Source of the DNA: Acanthococcus lagerstroemiae
Taxonomy: Eukaryota > Arthropoda > Insecta > Hemiptera > Eriococcidae
Assembly: GCA_031841125.1 (NCBI GenBank)
Contig: CM063109.1
Span: 26,879,321-26,943,320, forward strand
DNA length: 64,000 bases
Direction of reading: 5' to 3'
This document shows, piece by piece, positions 10,889-21,850 of the stretch. Every line of letters starts with the position of its first letter. The first letter of the stretch is position 1. The notes beneath the pieces were generated by a model, which did no database searches, was not told where the DNA came from, and saw only the letters and a list, made by a program, of their open reading frames with translations. A program made the translations under genes and the position numbers.

Positions 10889-11547
10889 TACAAGGATAAT
10901 AAAAAATATTAATTATCGACCACTTGCATCTCGGAATCGGCTTCGGGAATTCGAGCGTTCGGACCTAACGACAAACAAACAATTATTTGTCGTCAGTCCA
11001 AGAAATAACGAAAAGGAGAAAGATTCGGCTCCATTGGGCGAACGTTCGAGAAATTCGAACGGAATTCTATCTTGAACTCTATAGGCCCCAAAGGGCGAAT
11101 GTTCGAGGAAATCGAACGGAATTTCACGTGGAATTCAAATTACGAGTATTTCGATCGACACGTCTTTGCATCGATAATTTCAACTCAAATTTTGTTGACT
11201 GGTGATGATGACTTTGGCAAAACTTGTCCAAACCGCTTAGATGTCACTTCATTTACTGACCTGTATATCCATCATTTCGACTTCCTCGTCGGTCATAACG
11301 TTAAAAGTTTCGATACGGATTTTGCGTATTTTAATCCAAGCAACTTAAGAAAGCCACTGACCGAAAAGTTCGATGTAAGCCTAAACGAAGACGTTTCTTT
11401 CCCTTGCTAGGCACCCTAAAATATTTATTTCCTCCGTATAGCCAATTATTTTTGGCATATTCAGATACCAGCCAAATATTTTCCACCATCACCATCAACC
11501 TGACGTGTTCTTCAACGAAGTGAAGGAAACGTGAACGGAGTTGAAGT
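10889..11547 (-). repeat. BEL/Pao LTR, inverted orientation relative to the neighbouring fragment
   Basis: On the minus strand this is nearly a whole LTR of the family at 57480-58217: it shares GGACCTAACGACAAACA, the two GGCCCCAAAGGGCGAA-type blocks, TCGATCGACACG, GACTGGTGATGATGACTTTG and the terminal CGTGAACGGAGTTGAAGT. It lacks the first roughly 28 bp of the LTR (the palindromic start). With the fragment at 10336-10704 it forms a head-to-head pair around a spacer of about 185 bp. Confidence 0.8.
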
Positions 11548-11549
11548 TT

Positions 11550-11627
11550 CAAGGCCCCAAATCCCTCCCGTCGATATTGCCTTGCAGCATTCCTTGGGCT
11601 TGGGAGTTGGTTTCCCGAAAGAATGTA
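11550..11627 (+). repeat. Right copy of the ~75-bp direct repeat
   Basis: Counterpart of 9621-9692; the two enclose the BEL/Pao remnant. See that entry for the shared sequence. Confidence 0.8.
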
Positions 11628-11872
11628 AAATATCCTTCACCTCACTTCCCGGAGGCTGGAGTAGGAACTGGCCAGTTACAGTGCAGGGTAGGCCATTTGT
11701 AGCAGTCTCTTCTCTCATAATACATTATCGTTTATGCAATCAGTCTTTATCCATAGGGGTTTTAAATTGAACAAATAAAAACTTTAATGGGCGGAGACCC
11801 GTAGTCAGGATTCTTTAAGAGCTCACTGGGGGCTCGCCAAGCACACCCAATTTATGAATTTTTCGTAATAAG

Positions 11873-11897
11873 GAGAGAGAGAGAGAGAGAGAGAGAG
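11873..11897. repeat. (GA)n microsatellite
   Basis: Pure GA run of about 25 bases, preceded by GGAGAGAG. Confidence 0.9.
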
Positions 11898-12194
11898 GGG
11901 TAGTGACATTCGTTTGAAACAAACTTTTTTTTTCGGAGTTTTTAGACACCTGAAATTTTTATTGAAGCTTTGTACTCTGGAATCCATATTTTTCTAAAAG
12001 TATGCTACTGACTCGAGTATATATGTACGTGTGTGTCTGTGAAAATTAGCCTCTAATTCTATTTTACTTTGCCTGTTGGAACTCAGACTCAAGATCAAGA
12101 AACAAACAATAACAATAAAAGATGGGGTACCTACAATTTTTTATTTTCCCCCAATTTTGACCAATCATTATGATTTAGCTCTTTATGGTCAAAA

Positions 12195-12920
12195 TTCCGT
12201 TCAGTGGTCCACATTTTTCCTTCTAGCCATGTGCTCATTGATCTTGATCTTTGCTGCGTGGCTGCAGTCTGTAGCCGATTAAAGTTTGACATCTTACAGG
12301 CATGGGTATACTTGAGAGAAAACTGTTACGCCCCCCCCCCCGATATGCTCGACACTCCATCCGACATTCTTCTAGCCATGTGCGCATTGATCTCGATTTG
12401 AGCCACGCGACTGGAGTCTGCAGCCCTGTTGTTGATAGAAATTTCCTTTAGGGTATGATACCCTCCTGTTACTACAGAGGTCTGGTTGGCCGAGGGGATA
12501 GCGCGTTGGTCTCAGAATCCGGAGATCCCGGGTTCGAGTCCACGTAGCAACTTGCCAGAATTTTCGACCTAGCCCGGTTTTTCGGCCAGAAGGGAAAAGG
12601 GCTAAGACAGCCCTAACAGCCTCCCCGACGTCTTTGAAGTAATGCTCGAAAGTGCAGATTTCAGGACTCGGGTGGAAAGCAAATTTGAAAAAGAGACTCC
12701 AGTTACTATGACGTCATATTACTGAGCTGAGTATACTTGAGCGCGAAACCCGTTTTTCTTTGTACCAAACGTTACGCTCCCCACCCCCGACATTCTTCCA
12801 GCCCTTTGCTCATTGACCTTGATCTTTTCTGCGCGACTGCAGTCTGCAGCCGTTTTGTTGATAGAAAATAGAAATATCCATGGAAATGTTTTAAGTACGG
12901 GATGATACACTCCTGTTACA
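12195..12920. repeat. Three diverged copies of a dispersed repeat
   Basis: Copies centre near 12225-12290, 12365-12450 and 12785-12920. Each has a TTCTAGCCATGTGCTCATTG-like stretch, TTGATCTT, then a GCGCGACTGCAGTCTGCAG core, and two continue into TTGTTGATAGAAA. Each is preceded by TACTTGAG.G.GAAA and a C-rich run. The core recurs in reverse orientation at about 44724 and 55331, so this is a dispersed family rather than a simple tandem array. The tRNA-like sequence lies between the second and third copies. Confidence 0.6.
12480..12552 (+). ncRNA. tRNA-like Pol III promoter sequence (SINE head or tRNA pseudogene)
   Basis: A box A match (TGGCCGAGGGG, 12487-12497) and a box B match (GGTTCGAGTCC, 12531-12541) are 44 bp apart, as in a standard tRNA. 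The loop CTCAGAA (12511-12517) sits where a seven-base anticodon loop belongs. Pairing is poor: the T stem has two mismatches, the anticodon stem has at least one, and the acceptor arms barely pair. It is therefore not a functional tRNA. A tRNA-derived SINE with its body at about 12553-12720 is the likelier reading, but no second copy was found in this window. Confidence 0.6.
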
Positions 12921-13384
12921 ATGAAGTCACAGTACCGGGTATACTTGTGCGAAAACGGTGGGTTTTAACATTTCCTAAAACATTTTATCATAAATGCCTT
13001 TGGTTCCGAAATCGAAAGGACATTTGCCTGAAATGCGTAGAACATGTTCAATAACTATGAGACATATCCATGTACCAATGTATCTGCATGCAGTGTAAAT
13101 ACTCGTCATCAGTTTACTAATGATTTTCTTTTTTGTATCCGCCCCTGGAAGTGAGCACTGAAAAACCACAGCTGGCTGAAACGAGTCTTAGGATCACAAG
13201 TGCAAATAACCGACCGCAACCTAGGGGAGGGCTTATAGGGAAGAGACTAACATCTATTAAAATAATACCAAAAGTTCTATCGCTCGTATAATTTTTCAGT
13301 TTTTTGTTTTTTTTTTAGGAGGAGGGGCTTTTAGAGGATTGGGGCAAAGTCCCCTAAGATACCCTATTAGGACCTACGCTCAGT

Positions 13385-13610
13385 ATCTTATACGAATTCC
13401 GAAGAGTCTTAAAAATTATGGAAATGTTTTAAAAATTCTGGATTGTCTCTTGAAAATCCTAACCATGATTAGAAGGATCTTAAAAAGTTGTAAATAAGTT
13501 TTTAATAGCTTTGGCAAATCTTAAGCAAGTCTGAGAAGGTCTAAAAGCTTCTCAAACGACCACTGAAGAGCCTTAGCTTGTCTTATGATCTGATCATCCC
13601 ACTCCACGCC
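13385..13610. repeat. Degenerate AGTCTT/AAAATT short-period repeat
   Basis: Loose repetition of GAGTCTTAAAAATT-type words at a spacing of about 18-25 bp. It is the reverse complement of the AAGACTCTTT-rich blocks at 22925-23110, 25890-26000, 26350-26480 and 28610-28865. No coding content. Confidence 0.5.
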
Positions 13611-14004
13611 TTAAGGAACCAAATCTGCGTGACATTGTGATAGACGTTAGTAATTCTCCAAAAATTATTATCTAGCTGTGAGAAAACAAAGAGCTGAAGC
13701 AAGATGATAACACTTCAGAACCATTAGGTTCTCACACATTCTAAATTGCCCTCCAAGACTGTTTCTCATGTTTTTCACTAGGACTGATGGGGGCGGGGGA
13801 GGTCGATCTATTCAATGCTCATGTATTCTGAATTGCCCCTTCCTAATGCTTTCTGGATACGCCGCCGTCTGACACCAAACTTGCCGGCTATACTTCTGAT
13901 GATTCGAAATCTCGAACGCTCAACACCCTCGAATCACTGGAGTGAATAAATATTATTTGCAGAATTTTCTAATTTTTCTTTGGAGTCCCATTTCTAAATG
14001 GGAA

Positions 14005-14220
14005 ATACGTCTTTTTCCCTTAGCAACACTGACATACGTCCAATTCGCTTAGTTTTTCATGATTATACTAAGATACGTCTTTTTTGTTTTCTACTTTTGC
14101 AACACTGTTTCAACGAGTTACGTCATTTTCGCTCGGTCACATCATGCAGACAATGACGAACATGCACATAAACCTAATAACTCATTTTCGCAAAAATCTC
14201 GAGATACGTCTTTTTGGCCT
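14005..14220. repeat. Short imperfect repeats with the ATACGTCTTTTT core
   Basis: AATACGTCTTTTTCCC, ACATACGTCCAATTCGC, GATACGTCTTTTTTG, GTTACGTCATTTTCGC and GATACGTCTTTTTGG follow each other, with GCAACACTG after two of them. They look like four or five diverged units of about 40-80 bp. Confidence 0.5.
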
Positions 14221-17200
14221 GGGAAGTGTGGTATCCAGATTCCGTGGCTCTTGAACCTCTCCACTGTCACGCTCCTACTGGAAAATCCTACAACTAGTCT
14301 ACTCCTATTTTCCTTGCTTTTCTTTCTTTCATAACCTTTTCCATCTACCGTTGTTCTTCCTTGACTTCGTGACGTCACTTTTTCCCTAAAGGTAGCCGTA
14401 ACGTCTATTCCTCGAGGAGGGGGCTCGGAATCGGATGGTGTCGTGTGATCTCTTTTCGTTTTGCTTAATTATATTCCGTGTTTTATACTTTTACAAGAAG
14501 TTGCTTTTTGAATTTTGAACGTGAGTAGAATCTACGTAGGGAGTGCCTGCTGCGCGTTTAGATTCGTCAATCAGGTCTCTGTCTTGTAGTTAGTTCACCG
14601 GTCCACTTTGGTACCACGCGGAGTCGTCCATAGTGACCGCGTGGCACGTGAATCTCTTCCTACACGAACTTCAACCGTCCAGCCCGTCATCGTCTTCAGC
14701 TCGACGGAAACATCTTACCAGGCGGATAAACGTACTCCACGTCTTATTTTCGCGGTTTGATTACCTTTTAGATTTAGCTTACCGGTTAAGGATTTGATCG
14801 GACTACTAATTAAACGGGATCTTTCCACGCCTAGTGTCTCTCTCCCGTTGAGTTACCTCGTCACTCTTGCGGATATCCTACAAGTCTAGAGCCGTCCTCT
14901 ACCCTCTGTGAAACTCATCGCTCGAGCTAGTCGTGAGCAACGCGGGTGTGGTGTTCTCCCATCCCCAAGTGCGTCAACCCATTTCTCGGTTACCACAGAA
15001 GGCAGCATTAGGGTAGACAAGTACCAGCATTTTTTGATAGGAGTAGATTTCATAGTGTTTACCCTTAGAAAACGACAAAAAACAAAGGTTTGCTATCAAA
15101 ACAAGCAAATTTCCCTATTTTTTAGATGGTTTTGAAGAGGAGAGGCACTAGGTCACAAATCCACCCCCTTATTAAAATCAGCTGTGCATTAAGGTTATCC
15201 TTATTTTCAAACATCGGAAATTTGATGAAACGACCCTTTCGTACTCCGAATCGATTCCAGTGAAATTGAATAAAGTGCCTGAAAATTTTCAACTCGATCT
15301 GTTAGAGGAAACACCTGCCGAAAACTCATTTCCCTTTTTATTTCATGGAAATTTTGACTTTTTTACCAAAAATTTTATTTCTTCATTTTTGTAATAATTC
15401 TAAGAATATACATTTTGAATAAAAGTTCTGCTACTGTTTAAACCCTTTTTCTTCCTTTTCGAATTAAATTTTCTTTTGTAGCAAAATTGATCAAAATTTC
15501 CCCATTTGAATTTTCACTTGAGCAAAATTGCCCCAGACAGCTAAAATTTGCTTTTGCGTCTTCCCTTCCTAGTTTCGCATTAAAGTCTCAATCACTAAAG
15601 TGTACTACTTCTTTTCGTTATTGACCGCTTGTGGGGGGCTGGAAAGAGGGTTTGAACATGTATAGCAAATCTTTTTTGGATATGGGATTCGCCTTGTAAG
15701 TTCCTAAGAAATCGATTTTGAAACTTTAGTTTCGACTTTCTGGGATACCACTGCAGGAAACTAAGCCCTAGAATGGCCATTATTTACTCTTCATTTTGTT
15801 CCCGAATTTTCTCGTCCCTGCCACTTCATAACCAGTTTTAATATAATTTAAGAAATGTCGTATAAAATTTCAGCTCTGTTGAATGCGGGTATAATACGTT
15901 CCATTCGTCTTCTGCCCTATTTGTGGAAAAAATATACAGTTTTGACATTTGTTACCAAAATATTTTTTCTTAAACCTTAATTGTGGTTAAAACTTATTCT
16001 CACGGATTTCAATAAGCTATTCTTGCATTCGAATTCCAGGGTGCCACCGAAAGGGTTGGTACGAAACATTGTTCATTATTTTGAGAAAGCATACTCTACA
16101 GGTTTTTTCAGAGTCTCCATAATCAATTCGTGGAGTGATTTTTGAATCCGACTACCAGCTGCCACCAGAGTGGGCTTAAAACTAAATAATTAATTTTTCA
16201 GGCATAAGTATGTTATATTTACTACATCTGGTTTTGACTCCTTTTAGATGCCACAAGATAGGTCAAGTCCCATAATCGCCTTCAGAATCGAATTCGGAAA
16301 TGACTTTCAAAAGACGGAGCGGGAAAAATTTGACTCTCACTTGATTCTGATTTTTGGAAAATTAACGCAATTGAAGCGTACTTAACAAAACTATACATCA
16401 AGTCGGAAAACAAAATGTTGACATACAACCAGAAAACAAAAAAAGTGTGGTTTTTTTTACCAATTTTAACAGTATTTTTCACGCTAGTTCCAATGAGCTC
16501 ACTCTCGTTGCTTGAAAAAACTTCCTTCATGTAGAATGGGCTGGATGAAAACTTCATACGGATAAAATCAACCTTCTACTCGTATTAATTTTGATTTTGA
16601 TATTATAGATACAATGAACCAGTTGATTTTATACTACTGGTTCTTCAAGTTATTTGAGTTAGAATACGCAAAGAGAGGATTTCAAGTACATGATCCAATA
16701 GGAAATATATAGAATTCTGAACACTTTTTGTCTCTAGAATTTCTTTCCATATAAAAGCTTTGTTTAGCCGTTTCCACACATTTTAAATTTACTTTTTCTT
16801 TAAACACGTTTTTCTCGGAAACTTTTGATTTTCAGTTTTGCTTATTTTTCGAATCTTGCGACTCTTCTACAGTGGTGAATTTTGCTCTTAACGAACTGAT
16901 TTTGTTTTGTTCGGAAGCTCATGATCTACTCGGTAAACACCCCTAAAATTTAAAAAATCCGACTTAATATGTGGTTTTACTGAGTGCGTCTCAATTAATC
17001 TGGCTTCGACTTGGATCCTTCAAAACTGTGTTTCGGAAATGATGTCCCAGAGTCTGAGCGGCACCACATTGCGATCTTCCTCAAATTCCTGTACATAGTA
17101 GATTTGGAGGCCCGACTGGAATTCTTTGATGGGGTGGATTTCATAGTGTTGAATTTTAAGGAGTTATTTGAACAGCACTTATTTGCTAGCAAAGCAGAAA

Positions 17201-18856
17201 GAATTTTCTCAATTTTTAGGATGGTTTTTGTGAAAAAATTATATTTTGAACGACCGCGGGGAAAGTGATTATCCCTAAATCCCTTCTTAAAACCGACTAC
17301 GTTGATCTGTAAAATGGCTCTGATTTCGATTCGGATTCAATACAGACTGTCGGACGTTGACGGTGAGTAAATTTGAATCGGATTTGAAATCATCAAACAA
17401 AAAATCCAGGTTCCGAAACTTAATTACAGAATTTGGATCTTTATAAGCTCTGAAACTGACAACATGCAACCAAAAATATCTATATCATTAACAAACTTTT
17501 TCTCCGATCGACGTCATCAGACTATTCATTCTTCAATATTTCAAATCCTGCGCCTTTGAGGTAGGACTGTTACATTTGCTCGAAGTTTTCAATAAATTAC
17601 TACTCCTGCGCTCTGTCCGTCACCTTAGAAGGTGATACGCAACAAACACTCGAATAGCGAATTTATAAATTTTCTAAATCTTAAAACATTTGTGTCACGA
17701 CAGCGGGCACTCAGCTCAATTTTCCTGGTAGGATAGACGATGTTCACGTTGGCGTAGACAGTTTCACCTTAGAAAGAAACTCAATTTCATCGACGAAGCC
17801 ATTTTTTAGAAAGGTGACATCTACAACCAGCACGTTAAACCGGAAGCGGTAGAGCCACTCAGTAACTGAAAACTATAAGTAACCGCAGTCGGTTGACATT
17901 TCGGATTTCTTCTCATTGAAGATGAACAATTCAGTGGGATAGCTCGATCTTACCGGAAGACATTTAACATAGTGCCACCCGATCAAAGTAACCGATTATT
18001 GAGAGGTCCTTAAGAAACCCTGAGATTCGTAAGACGGCTTTTATCGAACATTCCAGATTTTAATTCCCGAGTATTCCGAGACACGAGGGCACGACGAAAA
18101 TCGCAAATCTACGAGCATAACGTAGCAGAAAGTTTTCGCATCGTTATCAAAGAAAGGCAGAAATTTTAAAAGTATACTTAAGTGTAGCGATATTCAGAGT
18201 GAAAGTTTCAGCTAAACGAACGAATTTTCCTCGAGAAAAAATGACAAACGAGGGGAAATTAAAGTTGTAGCGAAAGGCATTATAACACGCTTAATTTGAA
18301 AACGGGTCTCGAATGTCTTTTTATACGCCATCGCCAGCCTAATGGCGACCTTATCATAATAAATTTTTGCTAACAAAGGAACGAGGTGGGCTGGCCGAGG
18401 AGGTACTCGCGGAAATATATTTCATACAGCAGTTTCGCTGACGTTTATTGAATGCACCGTTATTCATAAGTGATGGCTGTGTAAACACGTTTATTTTTCA
18501 GTTTATATCTAATTACTGCACCCCCTTTTCGAGTGCTGTTAATCGTTGAATTTATTGGGTGTAAAGCAAGTATGGGCAAATATTTGAAGTTCGCCTGCTT
18601 TTATTCTCGCCGAGTATAAGTTTCCTTTCTTATACGTCGGTATGCGTCATTCTTCGCGCTAAATGGCCTTTTCACCGTTACGTCGATACTCGCGATTGTT
18701 AACTCGTGTTAAAAAATGTTTGGGAATGAGTTTGTGCAGTCAAGGATGAATTGAGACATTGAGAGCTGAACTGGGAGCGGGGAAGTTGTTTTCCCGTCCC
18801 TGAAGTTAAAATCTCAATAGGACGGAAGGGGGTGCGTTTATCAAACTATTATTGAA
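14221..18856. other. Long non-coding interval with one duplicated motif
   Basis: No supported gene. 14400-14990 is less AT-rich and more complex than its surroundings and contains GAAC|GTGAGTAG at about 14518-14529, which fits a splice donor, so a non-coding first exon is possible but unproven. Segments 15030-15140 and 17122-17235 are diverged copies of each other, sharing GATTTCATAGTGTT, AGCAAA..A and TTTTTAGGATGGTTTT. Confidence 0.4.
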
Positions 18857-19740
18857 TAGGGTAAGGTTGCCGAATATGGACCCTATCTTGTTTTTGGACT
18901 CTGGAAAGGCCCCAGTGACACTTAGGCGGGTGGAAATGGGCTTAAATTGAACCTAGGATATTTGGCTATAACCTCTGTAAGTAGAATTTGAAAAATGCAA
19001 CTACCCGATTTTTGGCGATTTTTTCCCCAAAAATCAAATTTTTGGGCTCCCATTATGGACCCCTGAAATGAATTTTTTTCAATGTGGGAAAATGTGAAAT
19101 GAATGTATATATTGAGCAGTACAATATATATAAACGTAAAAATCATAGAAATAAGAAAAAAAAGTATAGTTTGAGGATTACAAATTCAAGGAAGCCGAAC
19201 AAATAGGGTAAGGTTGCCGAATATGGACCCCATCTTGTTTTTGGACTCTGGAAAGGCCCCAGTGACACTTAGGCAGGTGGAAATGGTCATTTATTAACCA
19301 AAAATTGTCCAAAAGTTGAAAACAAGTCATTTAAAAACTTGAAAAAACTCATGAGTGTAAAGGGTCCATATTGGAGTCCCATATAGTGAAATTTTCAAAC
19401 GAACTTACCTTGAATATTGAAGCTTCAACTTGAAAAATGAAGTAATCCTCTGAAAGTGCCTGGAACGTACTCAGCTTTGCAGAAGAGGAAAAAATTTAAT
19501 TTACGAATTTTTCGAAAATAATAATGAAAAAACTGAGATGAAAAAAAAAGTTGACTTATCAATTTTCGTTTTTTGGCTATAATTTTTTTTCGGCTTCCGA
19601 GGAGCGACTTTTTGTATGATATTGATCTGTAACTAGAGAGGTACAACATATATTTTTTGCCGCTTGGTAGCGCTAATAGCTTCCGAGATAAACCGGGGGC
19701 CCATATTAGGAACGGGTCCATAATAGGCAACCTTACCCTA
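18857..19740. mobile_element. TA-flanked inverted-repeat element with a duplicated left end
   Basis: The left end TAGGGTAAGGTTGCCGAATA occurs twice in direct orientation (18857 and 19204) and continues in near-identical sequence for about 80 bp each time. Its inverse, GGCAACCTTACCCTA, ends at 19740. Inner words such as ATTATGGACCC and GGGTCCATA also occur in both orientations. The outer TA on each side fits a Tc1/mariner-type TA target duplication. No transposase is encoded, so it is a non-autonomous element. Either a second copy inserted in the first or the left end was duplicated. Confidence 0.7.
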
Positions 19741-20231
19741 CTAGATACCCGGGGGCTGCTACCTGATGCTCAATGGTGTGTATCGGTTTGAAAACTACTC
19801 GATGAAGATTTTCCGAAAAGACTCGTCAGCCTATAGTACAACCTCGATTACACTACGCAACAAATTTCAACTTTCTGTCTGTTCCACAAATACCATTAGG
19901 TGATTCTGAAAGTATTTTCAACGCTGAATATGATGCCGTTGGCCGTTTTTTAATAGCACGTCTAGTTTTTGAGGAACGTGCATTTGGAAGGGGTGTCGTT
20001 TGATTGGGCGCGGGCGATTTGGTGCAGCGGATTCGGCACAGGCCCCCGTGGGCGGAGAAAAGTTGGGCGTACATTTAATTCGATGTGAAAACATTTCTCC
20101 AAACGATACATTTCAAAACAAAAATTTACTAAACTAATATGTTAAAATTATTTTTTTATTTTGATATTGCAGTAGGTGTACAATGTTATACATTTCTATT
20201 GTTTCTTTCTGTCACGTTTGTGGGCCACCAC

Positions 20232-20786
20232 CTACTCCGTCCACCGTTGGACATATGTCTCTGTCACCCTCTTCAAAGCCTTCCTGCTTGTTGCTGTCTG
20301 TTTCCAGTAGGGCCCTACCAGTCTTAAGATTTCATCTATCCAGCGCGTGGCCGGGCGGCCTTTGTCTCTGCTATGGTCCTGTGAGGTCCAATGAGTACAT
20401 TGTAGGTTCCATTTCTCAGGATTCCCTCTCGCCATGTAACCAGCATATTTAAATTTTAGTTTTGTAATTTTATATCCGATAATTTTTGTTCCCAGTTGTT
20501 TTATAATGGATTTTGTTTTTATCTTATCTTCTAAGTGTACCCGCAGTAATACTCATCAGCATAGAGTTTTGGGTTTTTATAAAACGCTCAGACTGTTTTC
20601 TCGAGAGTGACCACGTTTGGGCAACACCGGTAGCACACAAACCTCCAAAATTTTTATTTTGAATTTGTTTTTCATTTTGCTTTTTAAATTTGTTTTGTTT
20701 TGCCAAAATGCTTTCCATGCATTAGCGATTCTTTCGTTTGTAATCCCTTCCATATTGGAGTTAAATTTTAACGTTTGGCCTAAATA
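20232..20786 (-). pseudogene. RTE-clade retrotransposon remnant, RT thumb and C-terminus
   Basis: Minus-strand segments match the C-terminal part of the plus-strand RTE at 37064-39580. From high to low coordinates they are YLGQTLKFN, then ANAWKAFWQNKTNLK (20577-20786), QTWSLSRKQSERFIKTQNSM (20524-20660, other frame) and SRDKGRPATRWIDEILRLVG ending in TYVQRWTE (20232-20370). The order fits one element with internal frame changes and a gap near 20440-20520. It is a dead fragment. Its upstream junction at 20786 is the terminus of a mariner-like fragment. Confidence 0.85.
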
Positions 20787-21060
20787 CAGGGTTGGCCAAA
20801 AAAGACCTGACACATTTCAAACGCGAATTTCTTCGGTTCTCGATGTCGCACCAAAATGGTCCAAAAAACAACAGGAAGTAGAGAAAATAAGATTTATTTC
20901 GAAAATATAACATTAGCCAAATGGTGGCCATTTTGCATGATGCAGCCATCGAGCCGTTTCTGGAAATTTTCGAACACAGTTTTCAGTGTCGCACGAGAAA
21001 TTTGACTAGTTTCGTTTTTTGTGACGGATATTCGCCGAGTTTTTTCTTCTCAAAAAAGGT
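20787..21060 (-). mobile_element. Tc1/mariner-superfamily fragment with transposase C-terminus
   Basis: CAGGGTTGGCCAAAAAAG begins at 20787 right after a TA dinucleotide, as expected for the outer end of a Tc1/mariner element. On the minus strand, a frame ending at TAA (20894-20896) reads RATLKTVFENFQKRLDGCI followed by a short tail. This resembles the NF-RRL-CI C-terminus of mariner-type transposases in insects. The DDE catalytic domain and the other terminus are missing. It lies inside the RTE remnant at 20232-21850. Confidence 0.6.
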
Positions 21061-21172
21061 GGAGGCTATTTTTAGGTTATTTTGGTCTGCGAATTCTAAC
21101 CGTTTATATTAATTCTTATTAGTATTTAGTGTCCATTTCTGAGTGTGAGTGAACTTGGTAATATTCCGTGTA

Positions 21173-21360
21173 TAGGGTGTGCCAATTCACTTTTTCTCTT
21201 CTGTATTCCAGAGCACTTTCGGCTGTTATGCCATCATCAGTGGAGTACCCTAAATGAGACTTGTCTCTTATGGTTCAGAACCAAAAGAGACAAGTCTCAT
21301 TTAGGGTACTCCACTGATGCTGGAATACAGACGAGAAAAAAAGTGAATTGGCACACCCTA
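21173..21360. mobile_element. Foldback (hairpin) miniature element, copy 1
   Basis: TAGGGTGTGCCAATTCAC and its reverse complement form the two ends, and almost the whole 188 bp can fold back on itself. The centre has GAGACAAGTCTC in both arms and the arms contain CAGTGGAGTACCCTAAATGAG. A second, longer copy is at 40849-41195, and both copies have related sequence (GTGAGTGAAC.TGGTAATATTCC) outside one end. No ORF is present. It appears to be a shortened derivative of the second copy, lacking about 140 bp of the centre. Confidence 0.8.
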
Positions 21361-21379
21361 CACACGGAACTTATTGGTA

Positions 21380-21850
21380 TTGTCTAATGTGAATTGTCCT
21401 AGGCATGCATTCGCTGATTTGTTTTTACCTACTTTGGCATTAAAATCCCTTATTACTATCGTGACCCATTCTTCTTCTTTTTGTACTGTTTCGCTTAACT
21501 GAGAGTAAAATTTGTCCACAGCTTGTTGCTCTGTATCTAGTGTGGGGTCATAAATTTGTATGCGTGTGCTTTTATTTCTTTGGTTAATTTTAAGTTTCAG
21601 GATAGCAGTTCTTTCAGATACTCCTTTTGCCTCATCAATGCGATCAGCCACATTTTTATTTATATAGAACCCCCCCCCCCTAATATCCTCTCGTTTCACC
21701 AAAAGAGTAGAGTAGATTACCATTTTTCCGTCTTTGAAAAAACTCACATTTTCTTTTTTATTTCGCTGATTCCTATCACGCCGTACTTGATCTTCTTTAG
21801 GGCATGCTCTAAGTCCAAAAGTCTTTCTTCGCTAGCTAAGCATTGACAGT
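21380..21850 (-). pseudogene. RTE-clade retrotransposon remnant, endonuclease domain
   Basis: The minus strand reads GGGFYINKNVADRIDEAKGV, SERTAILKLKINQRN, RIQIYDPTLDTEQQAVDKFY and VTIVIRDFNAKVGKNKSAN. This aligns with the APE-type endonuclease of the RTE at 36709-39697 (GVGFYIDKKHKKQILELKG..., GDFNAKIGKD). The catalytic GDFN motif has become RDFN. The frame ends shortly after, where foldback copy 1 begins. With 20232-20786 it represents one minus-strand RTE copy whose central RT palm has been lost. Confidence 0.85.

Noticed and set aside
12480..12552. Functional tRNA gene
   Set aside because: The boxes and the anticodon-loop shape are present, but the T, anticodon and acceptor stems are too mismatched.
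14059..14334. 91-codon plus-strand ORF with hydrophobic ends
   Set aside because: It overlaps the ACGTC repeat cluster, and its hydrophobic runs come from T-rich DNA.
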